Source: Syntrophaceae bacterium (lineage in GTDB: Bacteria; Desulfobacterota; Syntrophia; Syntrophales; UBA2185). From it: DNA of 40,694 bases. Positions 25,988 to 33,815 of the stretch are shown piece after piece; position 1 is the stretch's first letter; each line of letters opens with the position of its first letter. Below the pieces are notes generated by a model. The model was not told where the DNA came from. It saw nothing but the letters and a program-made list of their open reading frames with translations, and ran no database searches. Position numbers and translations under genes: made by a program. The stretch covers positions 1-40,694 of the forward strand of contig PLMX01000219.1 in NCBI GenBank assembly GCA_003142635.1, given 5' to 3'.

Positions 25988-26530
25988 CTACAGAACATGC
26001 TGATTTTGCTTTAAAAAATAGGTTTGCGTGGGGTATATTAAATGACGCCTGCTCGATGATGCCTTACGGGTTGTGCATTTGCTGCGGTCCAGGTTCCGCA
26101 AGCCAATTGAATCGAAAAGCCAGATGCGCTTGGACGTGATCTTGCGAACGATCGTCCAGTGGTCATGCAGACCGCCCAGGCTCAGAAGGATGGCCCTCTT
26201 TTCCCCCTTTGCGCGTTTCTCGTGAAGAAACCTTGTCATTTCTGTCCAGAAATCGCTGATCCCCACATCTGTCTGCTTTTGGAAAGGAATTGCCCGGTCT
26301 ATTTTTTCTCCGATAATGTCCTTGAATATACTCCCCATCACCGTTATGCTGATTCCCTCCGCCAGCGTTACAGCGAGATTCTTATTTTCTTCAAGGTAGC
26401 AAATAATCTGAGTAAACAGTTCCTGCGATTCCTCATTACCAAGTCCCCTGATGACGCGCATGGCATTTACTATACTGTATATGCCGCAAAGCGAGTCAAG
26501 GGCGCCCTGTTCATAAGGGTTAAGTTTCAT
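25988..26530 (-). CDS. Papain-fold cysteine-peptidase-like protein
   Basis: This 180-residue protein is without signal peptide. It opens with YEQGALDSLCGIYSIVNAMRV, the Cys-loop (Cys15) of C39-like/papain-fold enzymes. Further on it has HDHWTIVRKI (His124) and WLFDSIGL (Asp140), giving an apparent Cys-His-Asp triad in the right order. The family with this pattern is known mostly from hypothetical proteins. It could be a peptidase or a non-proteolytic relative acting on an unknown substrate. The C-terminal 30 residues are basic (TTRKASSSRRHL). AGGAGAG precedes the ATG. No maturation target or transporter gene is next to it, so a bacteriocin-type role is not suggested by context. Confidence 0.65.
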   Translation of the reverse strand: MKLNPYEQGALDSLCGIYSIVNAMRVIRGLGNEESQELFTQIICYLEENKNLAVTLAEGISITVMGSIFKDIIGEKIDRAIPFQKQTDVGISDFWTEMTRFLHEKRAKGEKRAILLSLGGLHDHWTIVRKITSKRIWLFDSIGLRNLDRSKCTTRKASSSRRHLIYPTQTYFLKQNQHVL

Positions 26531-26756
26531 CGGTCTCTCCTGGGAGGGTTGCTAAAAGAATTCTCCAATGCGGGATATTATGAAAAGGTATTATTTCACA
26601 TTGCTCCGTGCTTGAAAAGAAATCTTTTTGATTTTCTTGGAGAAGCACTATTGTGTTATAATTGTTGCATAATTACACGAATGTCCAACGGGAAGACAGT
26701 TGCGAGGTATGGGGGAACTGTGCCCTGCTTTTAAATATTTTGTTGAGCAAGGAGAT

Positions 26757-28880
26757 TTAACGGATGATATTATACTGGGCCAAGTGGTATCTAATATTTT
26801 CTCCTAACGGCGCCAGTATATTTATGTAATCGTCGGTCCATGACGCACTTCCGTTTAAGCCGTCATCCTTTCCCAGCCTCACCCAACCGCGGTTCACCAA
26901 TGGTTGGAGGCGCGCCGGATTTCTCGCAAGGGCGACGCACCAGGATGCATTCTGGTAATGTTTTAATTTATCTCTTGTTGCCGGTATATTTATGGCGCCA
27001 TAAAGGTTCAGTTGCGCGGATGTGGATTTGATCACGGGTCTGAGTTCATAGTAGCGGTTAGAGACGTGAAAGAGGATGACCCCATCTTGTGCCAGTCTGC
27101 TGAGGTATATCTCCATGGCTTCCCGTGTCAGCAGGTGGGTCGGGATGCCGTCGCCGGTAAAGGCATCCATGTGGATAATGTCATAGTCGTGATCTGCGCC
27201 GTCTGACTTTTGCATAGAGAGTCGCCCGTCGCCGACAATGACGCGAACTTTGACCTTGCAGTCATCCAAATAAGTAAACCACTGCCGGGCAATCTTTTCG
27301 TTGTCAGGGTCTATTTCATAATAGGTGATGCGGTCGATATCTTTTGCATACGCGGCGACAGCGCCCGATCCGAGCCCGAGTACGGCGATTTTCCGCGGCG
27401 TGTTGGTTGTTTGATAGACGTCGGCGATTCCTCCGCCGAGATAGAAATAAGAAATCGGCGTCTGCCGCATGTCCGGATCGAGCAACTGGGCTCCGTGCAG
27501 GGTCCTGCCATGAAGCAGTTTTCTCAGCCCTCCCGGCATACCTTCGACGGACGGCTCGTCCTTAATTCGGTACGTTCCGTAAAAATTCCGATAACGGAAT
27601 TTAATCGGCTCTTGCCATGATGTCCAGGACTCCACGCCTATGACCGCGAGCATAATCGCCATGATCAGGATACGGCCGCCGGCAGCCAGGATGGGGGCGC
27701 CCGGCCGGTAGGGGACAAATAACCTTTCGGAGCACCACCAGAAGGAACAACCTAATAGCAAGAGCAACAAAGGATACTCGAACAGTCCTTTAAACATATA
27801 GGGGGCGATAAGGCTGATGAAGGCCCCGCCTATCCAGCCCCCCAAGGCGATCGCGAGATAGAAATTGGTGAGATGCCCGGGGGACGGTCGGCGCTCATAG
27901 AGCGTGCCGTGTGCAACCAGACAGATCATAAAGAAGGCAGACAGATGTCCGATGATGGCGAACCAATGCGAAGGTCCCCACAGATAAAGTATGAATGTGA
28001 TGAGCAGGATTTCCGGCCATAATATTTTCAGAAACTTGGGAACGCCGCCTCTGTTAGAAAAGGTCACGATGAAGCTGCCCAGATAAAGGGCTAAAGGGAG
28101 AACCCAGGTCAAAGGAAAAGAGCCGACTTCGAGAGCGATGAAGTTAGTGACGGCGAGAAGGAATGCGGAAGGGAGGCTGCTCAGCAGCAGCCACCGAGTA
28201 TAGATTAAAGGCGTAACCTTATCCTTTCCAATTTCACTTGCGACATCTGAAGATTGGATATGCGGCCCCTTATCCGGGCGGAGTTGAAACCAGGCCGCCA
28301 CGCAAATAATCGTATAAACAACATATGTTCCTGCCCAGGCAAGACTTTGTATTCTCAGTCCCACCAGGGGTTCGGCTATAAACGTGTAACCCAGAAGCGC
28401 AATGAGGGACCCTGCATTTGAAGCCGCATAAAGCGGATACGGCTCACGGTGCTCTCCTATTGAAGATCGATAGAGCCATAACTGGGCGACGACGGCCGTT
28501 GTCGAAAGGACAATGAAGGGCAGCGCCACATGCATAAACAAGATGCCGAGGATGTTGAGGAGCGGCGCGTGGGCATCGGGTTGGGCATTGATATTCAACG
28601 GCAGATTTATCAAGGGAAGGGCAAGCAGGAGCAAATGCCAGCCTCCCATTTTCTTTGCACAGAGATGTGCATACAGATACCCGATGAGGAGCATAGCTTG
28701 ATAGAACATCAGGCACGTAAGCCAGACATGGGCCGCACCCCCGAAATAAGGTGTCAGCAGTCGGCCGACAAGGGGCTCCATTCCAAAGAGGAGAAGGGCG
28801 CCGGAAAAAACCATACTCGTAAGCACTATCATAGCCAGCCTCTGGCCGGATGCGCCCGCTGTTGCTGTCGTTTTTCCCAT
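26757..28880 (-). CDS. Membrane-embedded spermidine synthase-like protein
   Basis: This protein of about 707 residues joins a large N-terminal membrane domain (roughly a dozen hydrophobic segments, residues about 20-450) to a C-terminal spermidine synthase-like methyltransferase-fold domain. The latter has the SAM-type loop VLGLGSGAVAAY, the acidic YEIDPDNE and the active-site region IIHMDAFTGDGIP. Such fusions are common in bacteria and archaea, but their product is often unproven: it may be a polyamine or another aminopropylated compound. The start is taken at ATG 28880, just before the first membrane segment. A longer frame to 29057 would run through the glyA promoter and has no good ribosome binding site. 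Confidence 0.82.
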   Translation of the reverse strand: MGKTTATAGASGQRLAMIVLTSMVFSGALLLFGMEPLVGRLLTPYFGGAAHVWLTCLMFYQAMLLIGYLYAHLCAKKMGGWHLLLLALPLINLPLNINAQPDAHAPLLNILGILFMHVALPFIVLSTTAVVAQLWLYRSSIGEHREPYPLYAASNAGSLIALLGYTFIAEPLVGLRIQSLAWAGTYVVYTIICVAAWFQLRPDKGPHIQSSDVASEIGKDKVTPLIYTRWLLLSSLPSAFLLAVTNFIALEVGSFPLTWVLPLALYLGSFIVTFSNRGGVPKFLKILWPEILLITFILYLWGPSHWFAIIGHLSAFFMICLVAHGTLYERRPSPGHLTNFYLAIALGGWIGGAFISLIAPYMFKGLFEYPLLLLLLGCSFWWCSERLFVPYRPGAPILAAGGRILIMAIMLAVIGVESWTSWQEPIKFRYRNFYGTYRIKDEPSVEGMPGGLRKLLHGRTLHGAQLLDPDMRQTPISYFYLGGGIADVYQTTNTPRKIAVLGLGSGAVAAYAKDIDRITYYEIDPDNEKIARQWFTYLDDCKVKVRVIVGDGRLSMQKSDGADHDYDIIHMDAFTGDGIPTHLLTREAMEIYLSRLAQDGVILFHVSNRYYELRPVIKSTSAQLNLYGAINIPATRDKLKHYQNASWCVALARNPARLQPLVNRGWVRLGKDDGLNGSASWTDDYINILAPLGENIRYHLAQYNIIR

Positions 28881-28994
28881 CAAAAAAACCTGAACACCTG
28901 AAATTACTGGCGGCTCTAATATCACATAAGACAGGGAACGGCCATTAAAAATGATTGCATCGACCTTGTGCATAAGAATTTCCAAAACGCCCCC

Positions 28995-29023
28995 TTGAGA
29001 TAAATGCAGACATAGGGTAATAT
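28995..29023 (+). promoter_or_regulatory. Sigma70-like promoter for glyA
   Basis: TTGAGA (28995-29000), a 17-bp spacer and TAATAT (29018-29023) lie 39 bp before the glyA ATG, with AGGAGGAAC in between. Confidence 0.5.
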
Positions 29024-29061
29024 GCCTGCGCTTTGTCATAAAATACAGGAGGAACAAGTTT

Positions 29062-30429
29062 ATGGATTTTCGGAATCTTAAGAAACAGGACCGTGAGATC
29101 TACAAGCTGATCAAGAAGGAGGAAGAGAAGCAGCAGTATAAACTGTCAATGATCCCATCGGAAAACTTTTCCAGTCCCGCAGTGCGGGAGGCCTTATCAT
29201 CAGTATTTGTGCATAAATATGCCGAGGGATATCCTCATAAGAGGTATTATGAAGGAAACCAGTTCGTGGACAATCTTGAAGAACTTTGCCAGCAGAGGGC
29301 AAGGCGGGCCTTCTCTCTCCCTGATGACTGGCATGTGAACGTGCAGCCGCTTGCGGGAGGTAATTCGAATCTGGCCGTTTATAACGGACTTCTAGATCCG
29401 GGAGATACGATCCTGAGCATGTATCTGCCCGATGGCGGACACTTGTCGCATGGTTGGTCATTTCCCGAAAAAGATGAACAGGGATTGGGAGGGCAGGTTG
29501 AGCAGGCCATATATCTGGGCGGGAAGAGAAAAATCAGCATCGTTTCAAAAATTTTCAAAGTGGTACAGTACAAAGTGGAGCCCGGTTCTCGGCTCTTTGA
29601 TTATAAGAAGATCATGGCTATTGCTAAGGAGTACCGCCCGAAGATGATCATCTCAGGGGGTACCGCATATCCGCGCGAAATCGATTATGACGCCCTTTGC
29701 TCTATTGCGAAGGAAGTGGGCGCCTATTATCTTGCGGATATCGCCCATGAGGCCGGCCTCGTGGCAGCGGGCGCCAATAAGTCACCTGTAGGGAAAGCGG
29801 ATGTGATCACTTTTACAACGCATAAGACCATTCGCGGGCCGAGGGGCGCCGTTATCCTGTGCAGAGGCGACTTGGCAGAGAGAATAGATTTCGGTGTCTT
29901 CCCGGGCTTGCAGGGGGGCCCTTTCGAGCACACAATCGCTTCTCTCGCGGTTTGCCTGAAAGAGGCGTGTACGCCGGCATTTAAAAAATATGCCTTCCAG
30001 GTGGTAAAGAATGCTCAGAGGCTTGCGCAGAGATTCATGGAGAAGGGCTACGATGTAGTTTCCGGCGGAACTGACAAGCATCTGGTGCTCATAGATATGA
30101 GAAGCAAGAAACTGTCGGGACGCAATCCTGCCAGAGCCCTTGACCAGGCGGGGATCATCATGAACCGCAATTCGGTCCCCAATGAAACCGGATCGCCGAT
30201 GAACCCATCAGGGCTGCGGATGGGCACGCCGACCATCACCACGCGCGGCATGAAGGAAAAGGAGATGGATAAGATTGCCGAGTGGATTGATTATGTCATT
30301 CGAGTTGTCGGAACTGATTGTGATCTGAAGCCCGCCGAATTTGAAGAGAAAATCAAGAAAATGCCGGAGTTGCGGAAAATTGCCGCCGAAGTGAAAACCC
30401 TTTGCCGGAAATACCCCCTTAATATTTGA
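29062..30429 (+). CDS. glyA: Serine hydroxymethyltransferase
   Basis: This 455-residue PLP enzyme interconverts serine and glycine with tetrahydrofolate and supplies one-carbon units. Visible landmarks are MIPSENFSSPAVREA, KYAEGYPHKRYYEGN, DIAHEAGLVAAG and the PLP lysine in TTHKTIRGPRGA, then GSPMNPSGLRMGTPTITTRG. It is about 35 residues longer than typical bacterial GlyA and carries inserts such as LPDDWHVNVQPLAGG, giving a sequence unlike the E. coli form. It may be one of the more divergent archaeal- or eukaryote-like branches. It has its own promoter (28995-29023) and a strong AGGAGG site. An alternative PLP lyase/aldolase role is unlikely. Confidence 0.9.
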   Translation: MDFRNLKKQDREIYKLIKKEEEKQQYKLSMIPSENFSSPAVREALSSVFVHKYAEGYPHKRYYEGNQFVDNLEELCQQRARRAFSLPDDWHVNVQPLAGGNSNLAVYNGLLDPGDTILSMYLPDGGHLSHGWSFPEKDEQGLGGQVEQAIYLGGKRKISIVSKIFKVVQYKVEPGSRLFDYKKIMAIAKEYRPKMIISGGTAYPREIDYDALCSIAKEVGAYYLADIAHEAGLVAAGANKSPVGKADVITFTTHKTIRGPRGAVILCRGDLAERIDFGVFPGLQGGPFEHTIASLAVCLKEACTPAFKKYAFQVVKNAQRLAQRFMEKGYDVVSGGTDKHLVLIDMRSKKLSGRNPARALDQAGIIMNRNSVPNETGSPMNPSGLRMGTPTITTRGMKEKEMDKIAEWIDYVIRVVGTDCDLKPAEFEEKIKKMPELRKIAAEVKTLCRKYPLNI

Positions 30430-30453
30430 CCGGGCTTAATCCTGCCAATTTTC

Positions 30454-30488
30454 GTGAAGCTCCCCGCCGGCAGGTCGGGGAGCTTCAC
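30454..30488. terminator. Long perfect hairpin after glyA
   Basis: A 13-bp perfect stem (GTGAAGCTCCCCG 30454-30466 and CGGGGAGCTTCAC 30476-30488) with a 9-base loop begins 25 bp after the glyA stop. No T-run follows, so it may stop transcription with help from Rho or simply protect the mRNA 3' end. Confidence 0.55.
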
Positions 30489-30541
30489 GGCCGGGAGCAT
30501 ACCATCAAATCGGATACCATCGCCCGGTCTTCAGGAGGCCA

Positions 30542-30606
30542 AGACAGGGTGTCCTGCCTGTCTCAGGGTCGACACCTGCCGAGCAGCATTTCCTGCTCTA
30601 CAGGTG
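30542..30606. repeat. Cluster of overlapping hairpins, possible structured RNA or repeat
   Basis: In the 235-bp space after glyA, AGACAGG (30542-30548) pairs with CCTGTCT (30557-30563). Then CACCTG-cc-GAGCAG (30573-30586) pairs with CTGCTC-ta-CAGGTG (30593-30606), a two-tier hairpin. An alternative pairing of CAGGGTGTC with GACACCTG is also possible, so the structures compete. The GGCAGGTGTC core, found here on the minus strand, also occurs at 8740-8749. Confidence 0.45.
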
Positions 30607-30664
30607 CCATCTGTATAACAAAACATGCCCGGAACAGAATGCAAAATAGAAATGCGGAATCTGA

Positions 30665-30937
30665 TCACTCCCTATTATGTATAAGGCCCATCATAGCAAG
30701 CACGAGAATGGCGAAGCCGAACGCTATGTAGAGCAAAGTGATGCGATTGAGCTGTAATTCTCCCCTTTCCGTGAACAGCATGACGTTCGAGAGGTAGCTC
30801 CAGTAAATTAGAAAGCTGTAGTTGAGAAGCAGGGCCATCCTGGTGTAGCCGAAAATCAATACAAGTGTAGTGAGGGACAGAAGGGCGAGGATATGAGAAA
30901 GTGGCACCGATAGTTGTGTTGACATTAATGCCTCCAT
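30665..30937 (-). CDS. Small inner-membrane protein of unknown function
   Basis: This is a 90-residue protein with about two to three hydrophobic segments (LSHILALLSLTTLVLIFGY, a middle stretch round LLNYSFLIYWSYLS, and LLYIAFGFAILVLAMMG). No named family is recognised. An open frame extends to 30994, but AAAGGAGG sits six bases before the ATG at 30937, so this start is chosen. A perfect CRP-type palindrome lies about 110 bp upstream (31048-31063), which suggests the gene answers to a CRP/FNR-family regulator. Confidence 0.65.
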   Translation of the reverse strand: MEALMSTQLSVPLSHILALLSLTTLVLIFGYTRMALLLNYSFLIYWSYLSNVMLFTERGELQLNRITLLYIAFGFAILVLAMMGLIHNRE

Positions 30938-31047
30938 ATTACTTTCCTCCTTTCCCAGATGTGCTTGATCTTTGCCCCCTGATTCACTGCCCATTTTTTT
31001 GACACGATCTTTTGGTCAATAATCTAAGCCGCAGCGCCATAAAAAGC

Positions 31048-31063
31048 TGTGATCATGATCACA
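31048..31063. promoter_or_regulatory. Perfect CRP-type palindrome
   Basis: The 16-bp sequence TGTGATCATGATCACA reads the same on both strands and matches the CRP consensus half-site TGTGA-N6-TCACA exactly. It lies between the small membrane-protein gene (start 30937, minus strand) and a repeat-rich spacer, so that gene is the likely target. Confidence 0.65.
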
Positions 31064-31161
31064 CAAAAATCAATACTGATTCCTGCGGGAACATAAGAAT
31101 TTGTGAACTGCATTCCAAAGGCATTTAAAAATGTGAAGGAGGGCTTTGGCAGGTATTTGGG

Positions 31162-31212
31162 ATTCGGCAGCGAATGCCGACGATGCTGTTCCTTAAGAAT
31201 CTAAGATTCTCT
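31162..31212. repeat. Second copy of dispersed repeat
   Basis: ATTCGGCAGCGA (31162-31173) is followed by ACGATGC and TGTTCCTTAAGAATC (31187-31201), then TAAGATTCTC. It matches the copy at 23789-23875 in order and spacing style, but lacks the CCGCAGC hairpins. A related inverted stretch (GCCGATAGATTCGGCAG) lies just downstream. Confidence 0.6.
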
Positions 31213-31376
31213 TATGAAAGCAGAGTGCCGATAGATTCGGCAGATGCATCTACTTTGTCCATCGTTTGAAATTTAAGACGTAGTGAATTTGCAAATGACT
31301 TCTTACGGGATCTCAATACGCAAAGATGTGTTTCCGGATATTGTATGTGATAGTCTAAGAGTAGGTGTTGGTTCTA

Positions 31377-31703
31377 TTACCGTCTACCGCGGCTGCCTCT
31401 GAATCCTCCGCCGGAATCCGACTGGTACGGTCTTGCTCTTCCGCTATCCCTGTCTTTTTTCGGCCTGGCTTCACTGACGACGATTGTATTTCCGTCAAGC
31501 TGGCCGCCGTTGAATTTTTCAATTGCCTCTTTCGCTTCCTCTTCCGAGGCCATCTCGACAAACCCGAATCCTTTGGATAGTCCTGTTAACCTGTCTTTTA
31601 TAATATTTACCGATATGACTTGACCAGCCCCGGCAAAGTTTGACGTCAGATCATCTTCAGTAACCTTGCTGGACAGATTTCCGATGTATAATTTTTTATT
31701 CAT
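31377..31703 (-). CDS. RRM-type RNA-binding protein
   Basis: This is a 108-residue single RNA-recognition-motif protein with a glycine/arginine-rich tail. RNP2 is KLYIGNL (3-9) and RNP1 is KGFGFVEM (around 44-51). The last 25 residues carry repeated RG/GR (GGGFRGSRGRR), as in the small bacterial Rbp proteins that bind RNA and are often cold-regulated. It follows the cold-shock gene on the same strand, separated by the terminator at 31744-31791. The ribosome binding site is AAAGGAG. The targets are unknown. Confidence 0.93.
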   Translation of the reverse strand: MNKKLYIGNLSSKVTEDDLTSNFAGAGQVISVNIIKDRLTGLSKGFGFVEMASEEEAKEAIEKFNGGQLDGNTIVVSEARPKKDRDSGRARPYQSDSGGGFRGSRGRR

Positions 31704-31743
31704 GTATCGTCTCCTTTTGGGTTACCGTAGAAAAACCTGAAGA

Positions 31744-31791
31744 CAGAAAAAGGCACCCCGTTTAAGGTATTTATGGGGGTGCCTCTTTCTG
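31744..31791 (-). terminator. Terminator of the cold-shock gene
   Basis: A long hairpin with arms AGGCACCCC (minus strand, 31784-31776) and GGGGTGCCT (31759-31751), extended by CAGAAA/TTTCTG at its base with one mismatch, is followed on the minus strand by TTTTTCTG. It separates the cold-shock gene from the RRM gene and is symmetrical enough to work in both directions. Confidence 0.8.
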
Positions 31792-31802
31792 TAAAGAACC
31801 TC

Positions 31803-32003
31803 TTATACAGTCTTTACATTAACAGCAGACGGACCTTTTGGACTCTGCTGGACGTCAAATTTGACACGCTGGCCCTCAGATAACGTCCTAAAACCGCTGT
31901 CTTGAATGGCGCTGAAATGAACAAATACATCGCCGCCTTCATCATTAGCAATGAATCCGAATCCCTTCTTCTCATTAAACCACTTAACGACTCCTTCTGA
32001 CAT
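31803..32003 (-). CDS. Cold-shock protein (CspA family)
   Basis: This 66-residue single cold-shock domain protein, a single-stranded nucleic-acid chaperone, has [15 protein letters not shown] (with RNP1), DVFVHFSAI (RNP2) and [11 protein letters not shown]. The length is typical of Csp proteins. The upstream ATG at 32012 is directly against the AGGAGG, whereas ATG 32003 is nine bases from it and gives the usual MSEG start. The gene has a leader of about 170 nt, as in temperature-responsive csp mRNAs. Confidence 0.94.
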   Translation of the reverse strand: MSEGVVKWFNEKKGFGFIANDEGGDVFVHFSAIQDSGFRTLSEGQRVKFDVQQSPKGPSAVNVKTV

Positions 32004-32209
32004 TGTTTTCATCCTCCTTTCTTAGATTTTTCAAAAGTTGGATTTCCACGTTGACAGAAAGAACAATTCACCATATCCCTTGCGAACATGATGGTCTACC
32101 TTATACTGCAAAATGCCATTACCCAACTTTTTTATGACTTTCTGAACCGTAAAAAGGCCTCTTCCCTCAAATATTGGCCAATCTATTATGACTTTTTATC
32201 GAATGTCAA
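32004..32209 (-). promoter_or_regulatory. Promoter and long 5' leader of the cold-shock gene
   Basis: On the minus strand TTGACA (32209-32204) is followed by 18 bp and TAGATT (32185-32180). Transcription would start near 32173, giving a 5' leader of about 170 nt before the ATG at 32003. Long leaders of this size act as RNA thermosensors in cspA of E. coli. Inference from length only; no fold was computed. Confidence 0.45.
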
Positions 32210-32301
32210 GTTTTTTCTATAAAATCTTTGTGATGAATTAACCGGTGTTCAGCCGGCTTCTGTTCATCTGCCTATCAGGTAAAAAAATTTTGTCGATTTG
32301 A

Positions 32302-32730
32302 TCAGGTAATTCCGAGAAGCTCGATTTCGAAAATCAAATCCTTGCCTGCCAATGGATGGTTCCCATCGAATGTAACGCTCGTATCTGATATGCCGGTCAC
32401 AGTAACTTCGATAACTTGTCCGTCATCCCTGCGGAATTGCAGCCGTTGACCGACGGTCGGCTGAAAGTCTCCCGGGAGCTGATCCCGCTCGAAGATAACC
32501 ACCATTTCTTCAAGGCGCGATCCATACGCCTGGTCGGTCGTGATTCTGGCAGCCTTCGTTTCTCCCACTTGCATTCCCACTACAGCATCTTCAAAGCCGG
32601 GAATGACCTGCCCTCCGCCGATTTTGAATTCGAGAGGACCACAATCCTGGGAGGAATCGAAGACTGAGCCGTCATCAAATGATCCTTTGTAGTGGACTTT
32701 CACATTATCGTCGCTTCCTGCCTTTTTCAT
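32302..32730 (-). CDS. FKBP-type peptidyl-prolyl isomerase, SlyD-like
   Basis: This 142-residue FKBP-fold protein catalyses cis-trans isomerisation of prolyl bonds and helps proteins fold. It starts with VHYKGSFDDGSVFDSS and IPGFEDAVVGMQVGE, then has an inserted flap of the SlyD type (about 70-125) and ends with FDGNHPLAGKDLIFEIELL. The SlyD metal-binding His/Cys-rich tail is absent, so it is a short-tail form. It has no signal peptide and is cytosolic. A GAGGA stretch overlaps the ATG. It stands between the cold-shock and patatin genes on the same strand. Confidence 0.9.
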   Translation of the reverse strand: MKKAGSDDNVKVHYKGSFDDGSVFDSSQDCGPLEFKIGGGQVIPGFEDAVVGMQVGETKAARITTDQAYGSRLEEMVVIFERDQLPGDFQPTVGQRLQFRRDDGQVIEVTVTGISDTSVTFDGNHPLAGKDLIFEIELLGIT

Positions 32731-32838
32731 TCCTCAATTCCTTTCCTTATTTGAGTAACCCTTTCGGTCAGGGGAGAAAAGGGGGCGTTCCTGCATACCC
32801 TGATACCGCTTTTCAGGTCGTGATGAATCCTCAGGGCA

Positions 32839-33759
32839 CTAACGGACGCTGCCTTCCTGTTTCCTTCTGGAAATGATCTGGTTAATCTTGGGAAGTGCAT
32901 TCAGTGCAGCCTTTTCTCCCTCGAGGATGGCTTCATGTCTCTTGGAAAAATCTGCCGCTCCTATGTGCCCCACATCGGGTCTTATCACGACATCTGCCCT
33001 GCCCAGTTGTATCTGGGATATCTTGGCATGCATGATGTCGATTGATTGCAGGATCGTTTCTATGGTGCTCCTGGGGGATGAATTTGCAGGATTCGAGGAT
33101 ATATCGACGGCTATGACGACGTCGGCGCCATATCTTTTTGCCGCATCAATAGCCAGCGGGCTTACGACGCCTCCGTCCACGTATGTCCCGCCTGAAAGTT
33201 TCACCGGCTGGAATATGCCGGGAATCGAAGAGCTTGCCCGCACTGCAGTTCCCGTGTTGCCGGTGCCGAAAACGACTTCTTCACCGGTCTGTATGTTCGT
33301 GGCTACCGCATAAAAAGGGATCTGCAGCTTTTCCATCGGAGTATCCTTTAACGCCCAGTTCACATAATTTTCGAGCCTCTCCCCTTTGACAAATCCATTA
33401 TCCGGGATGGTCAGGTCTATAATATCGTCCCTCTGGATAGAGATAGCCATGGTTTGAAGTGTGTAGGCATCAAATCCATACGCATACAGGCTTCCCACAA
33501 AGCTCCCGGCGCTCGTGCCGACTATCATGTGGATGGGGATTTTATTGGATTCGAGGATCTTAAGCACGCCGATATGCGCAAATCCCCTCGACGCCCCAGC
33601 GCCCAAGACCAGGGCAATCTTGACAGGCTTAGGAGGAGGCAGGAGGGGAGGCGGTTTGGGAACACATGCAAGGGTAGTGAGGATACAGGCTATGATAACT
33701 ATAGATAAGCCGGCATACTTAATTCTCTTCAAAGGGTCCTGATAAGACATCTTTAACAT
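32839..33759 (-). CDS. Patatin-like phospholipase, predicted lipoprotein
   Basis: This is a 306-residue protein of the patatin/RssA family (serine lipid acyl hydrolases with a Ser-Asp dyad). The N-terminal hydrophobic stretch ends in the lipobox LTTLAC (Cys32), so it should be lipid-anchored in the outer or inner membrane. The oxyanion loop GAGASRGFAH (53-62), nucleophile elbow GTSAG (Ser83) and catalytic Asp195 in DGGVVSP are all present. A proline-rich linker (33-45) follows the lipobox. The start at ATG 33759 lacks a strong ribosome site, and an in-frame ATG at 33750 is an alternative. Its lipid substrate is unknown. Confidence 0.88.
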   Translation of the reverse strand: MLKMSYQDPLKRIKYAGLSIVIIACILTTLACVPKPPPLLPPPKPVKIALVLGAGASRGFAHIGVLKILESNKIPIHMIVGTSAGSFVGSLYAYGFDAYTLQTMAISIQRDDIIDLTIPDNGFVKGERLENYVNWALKDTPMEKLQIPFYAVATNIQTGEEVVFGTGNTGTAVRASSSIPGIFQPVKLSGGTYVDGGVVSPLAIDAAKRYGADVVIAVDISSNPANSSPRSTIETILQSIDIMHAKISQIQLGRADVVIRPDVGHIGAADFSKRHEAILEGEKAALNALPKINQIISRRKQEGSVR

Positions 33760-33770
33760 ATATTAAATTT

Positions 33771-33805
33771 TATGGTCAGAAAGGCCTGGGGCCAATCTGA
33801 CCATA
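33771..33805 (-). terminator. Hairpin after the caspase-Cache gene
   Basis: Ten-base arms TATGGTCAGA (33771-33780) and TCTGACCATA (33796-33805) enclose GGCC/GGCC (33783-33786, 33790-33793). The same GGTCAGA-GGCC design recurs at 35226-35258 behind the stand-alone Cache gene, so the two 3' ends are copies. The hairpin would stop transcription after the caspase-Cache gene on the minus strand. Confidence 0.6.
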
Positions 33806-33815
33806 ACTCTTGCGA

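Larger units (their letters stand above)
30938..31376. other. Regulatory and repeat-bearing spacer
   Basis: This gap of about 440 bp has no gene. It carries a TTGAC/GTCAA inverted repeat at 31000-31020, the CRP-type palindrome at 31048-31063 and the second copy of the dispersed repeat (31162-31212). Nothing else is recognised in it. Confidence 0.5.

Noticed and set aside
26159-26734. A 191-codon plus-strand ORF across the papain-fold gene
   Set aside because: Antisense overlap with the minus-strand gene that has a proper start, catalytic motifs and ribosome site.
28881-29057. N-terminal extension of the spermidine synthase-like gene to 29057
   Set aside because: It would pass through the glyA promoter region, and the extra residues are not conserved-looking; ATG 28880 begins right before the first membrane segment.
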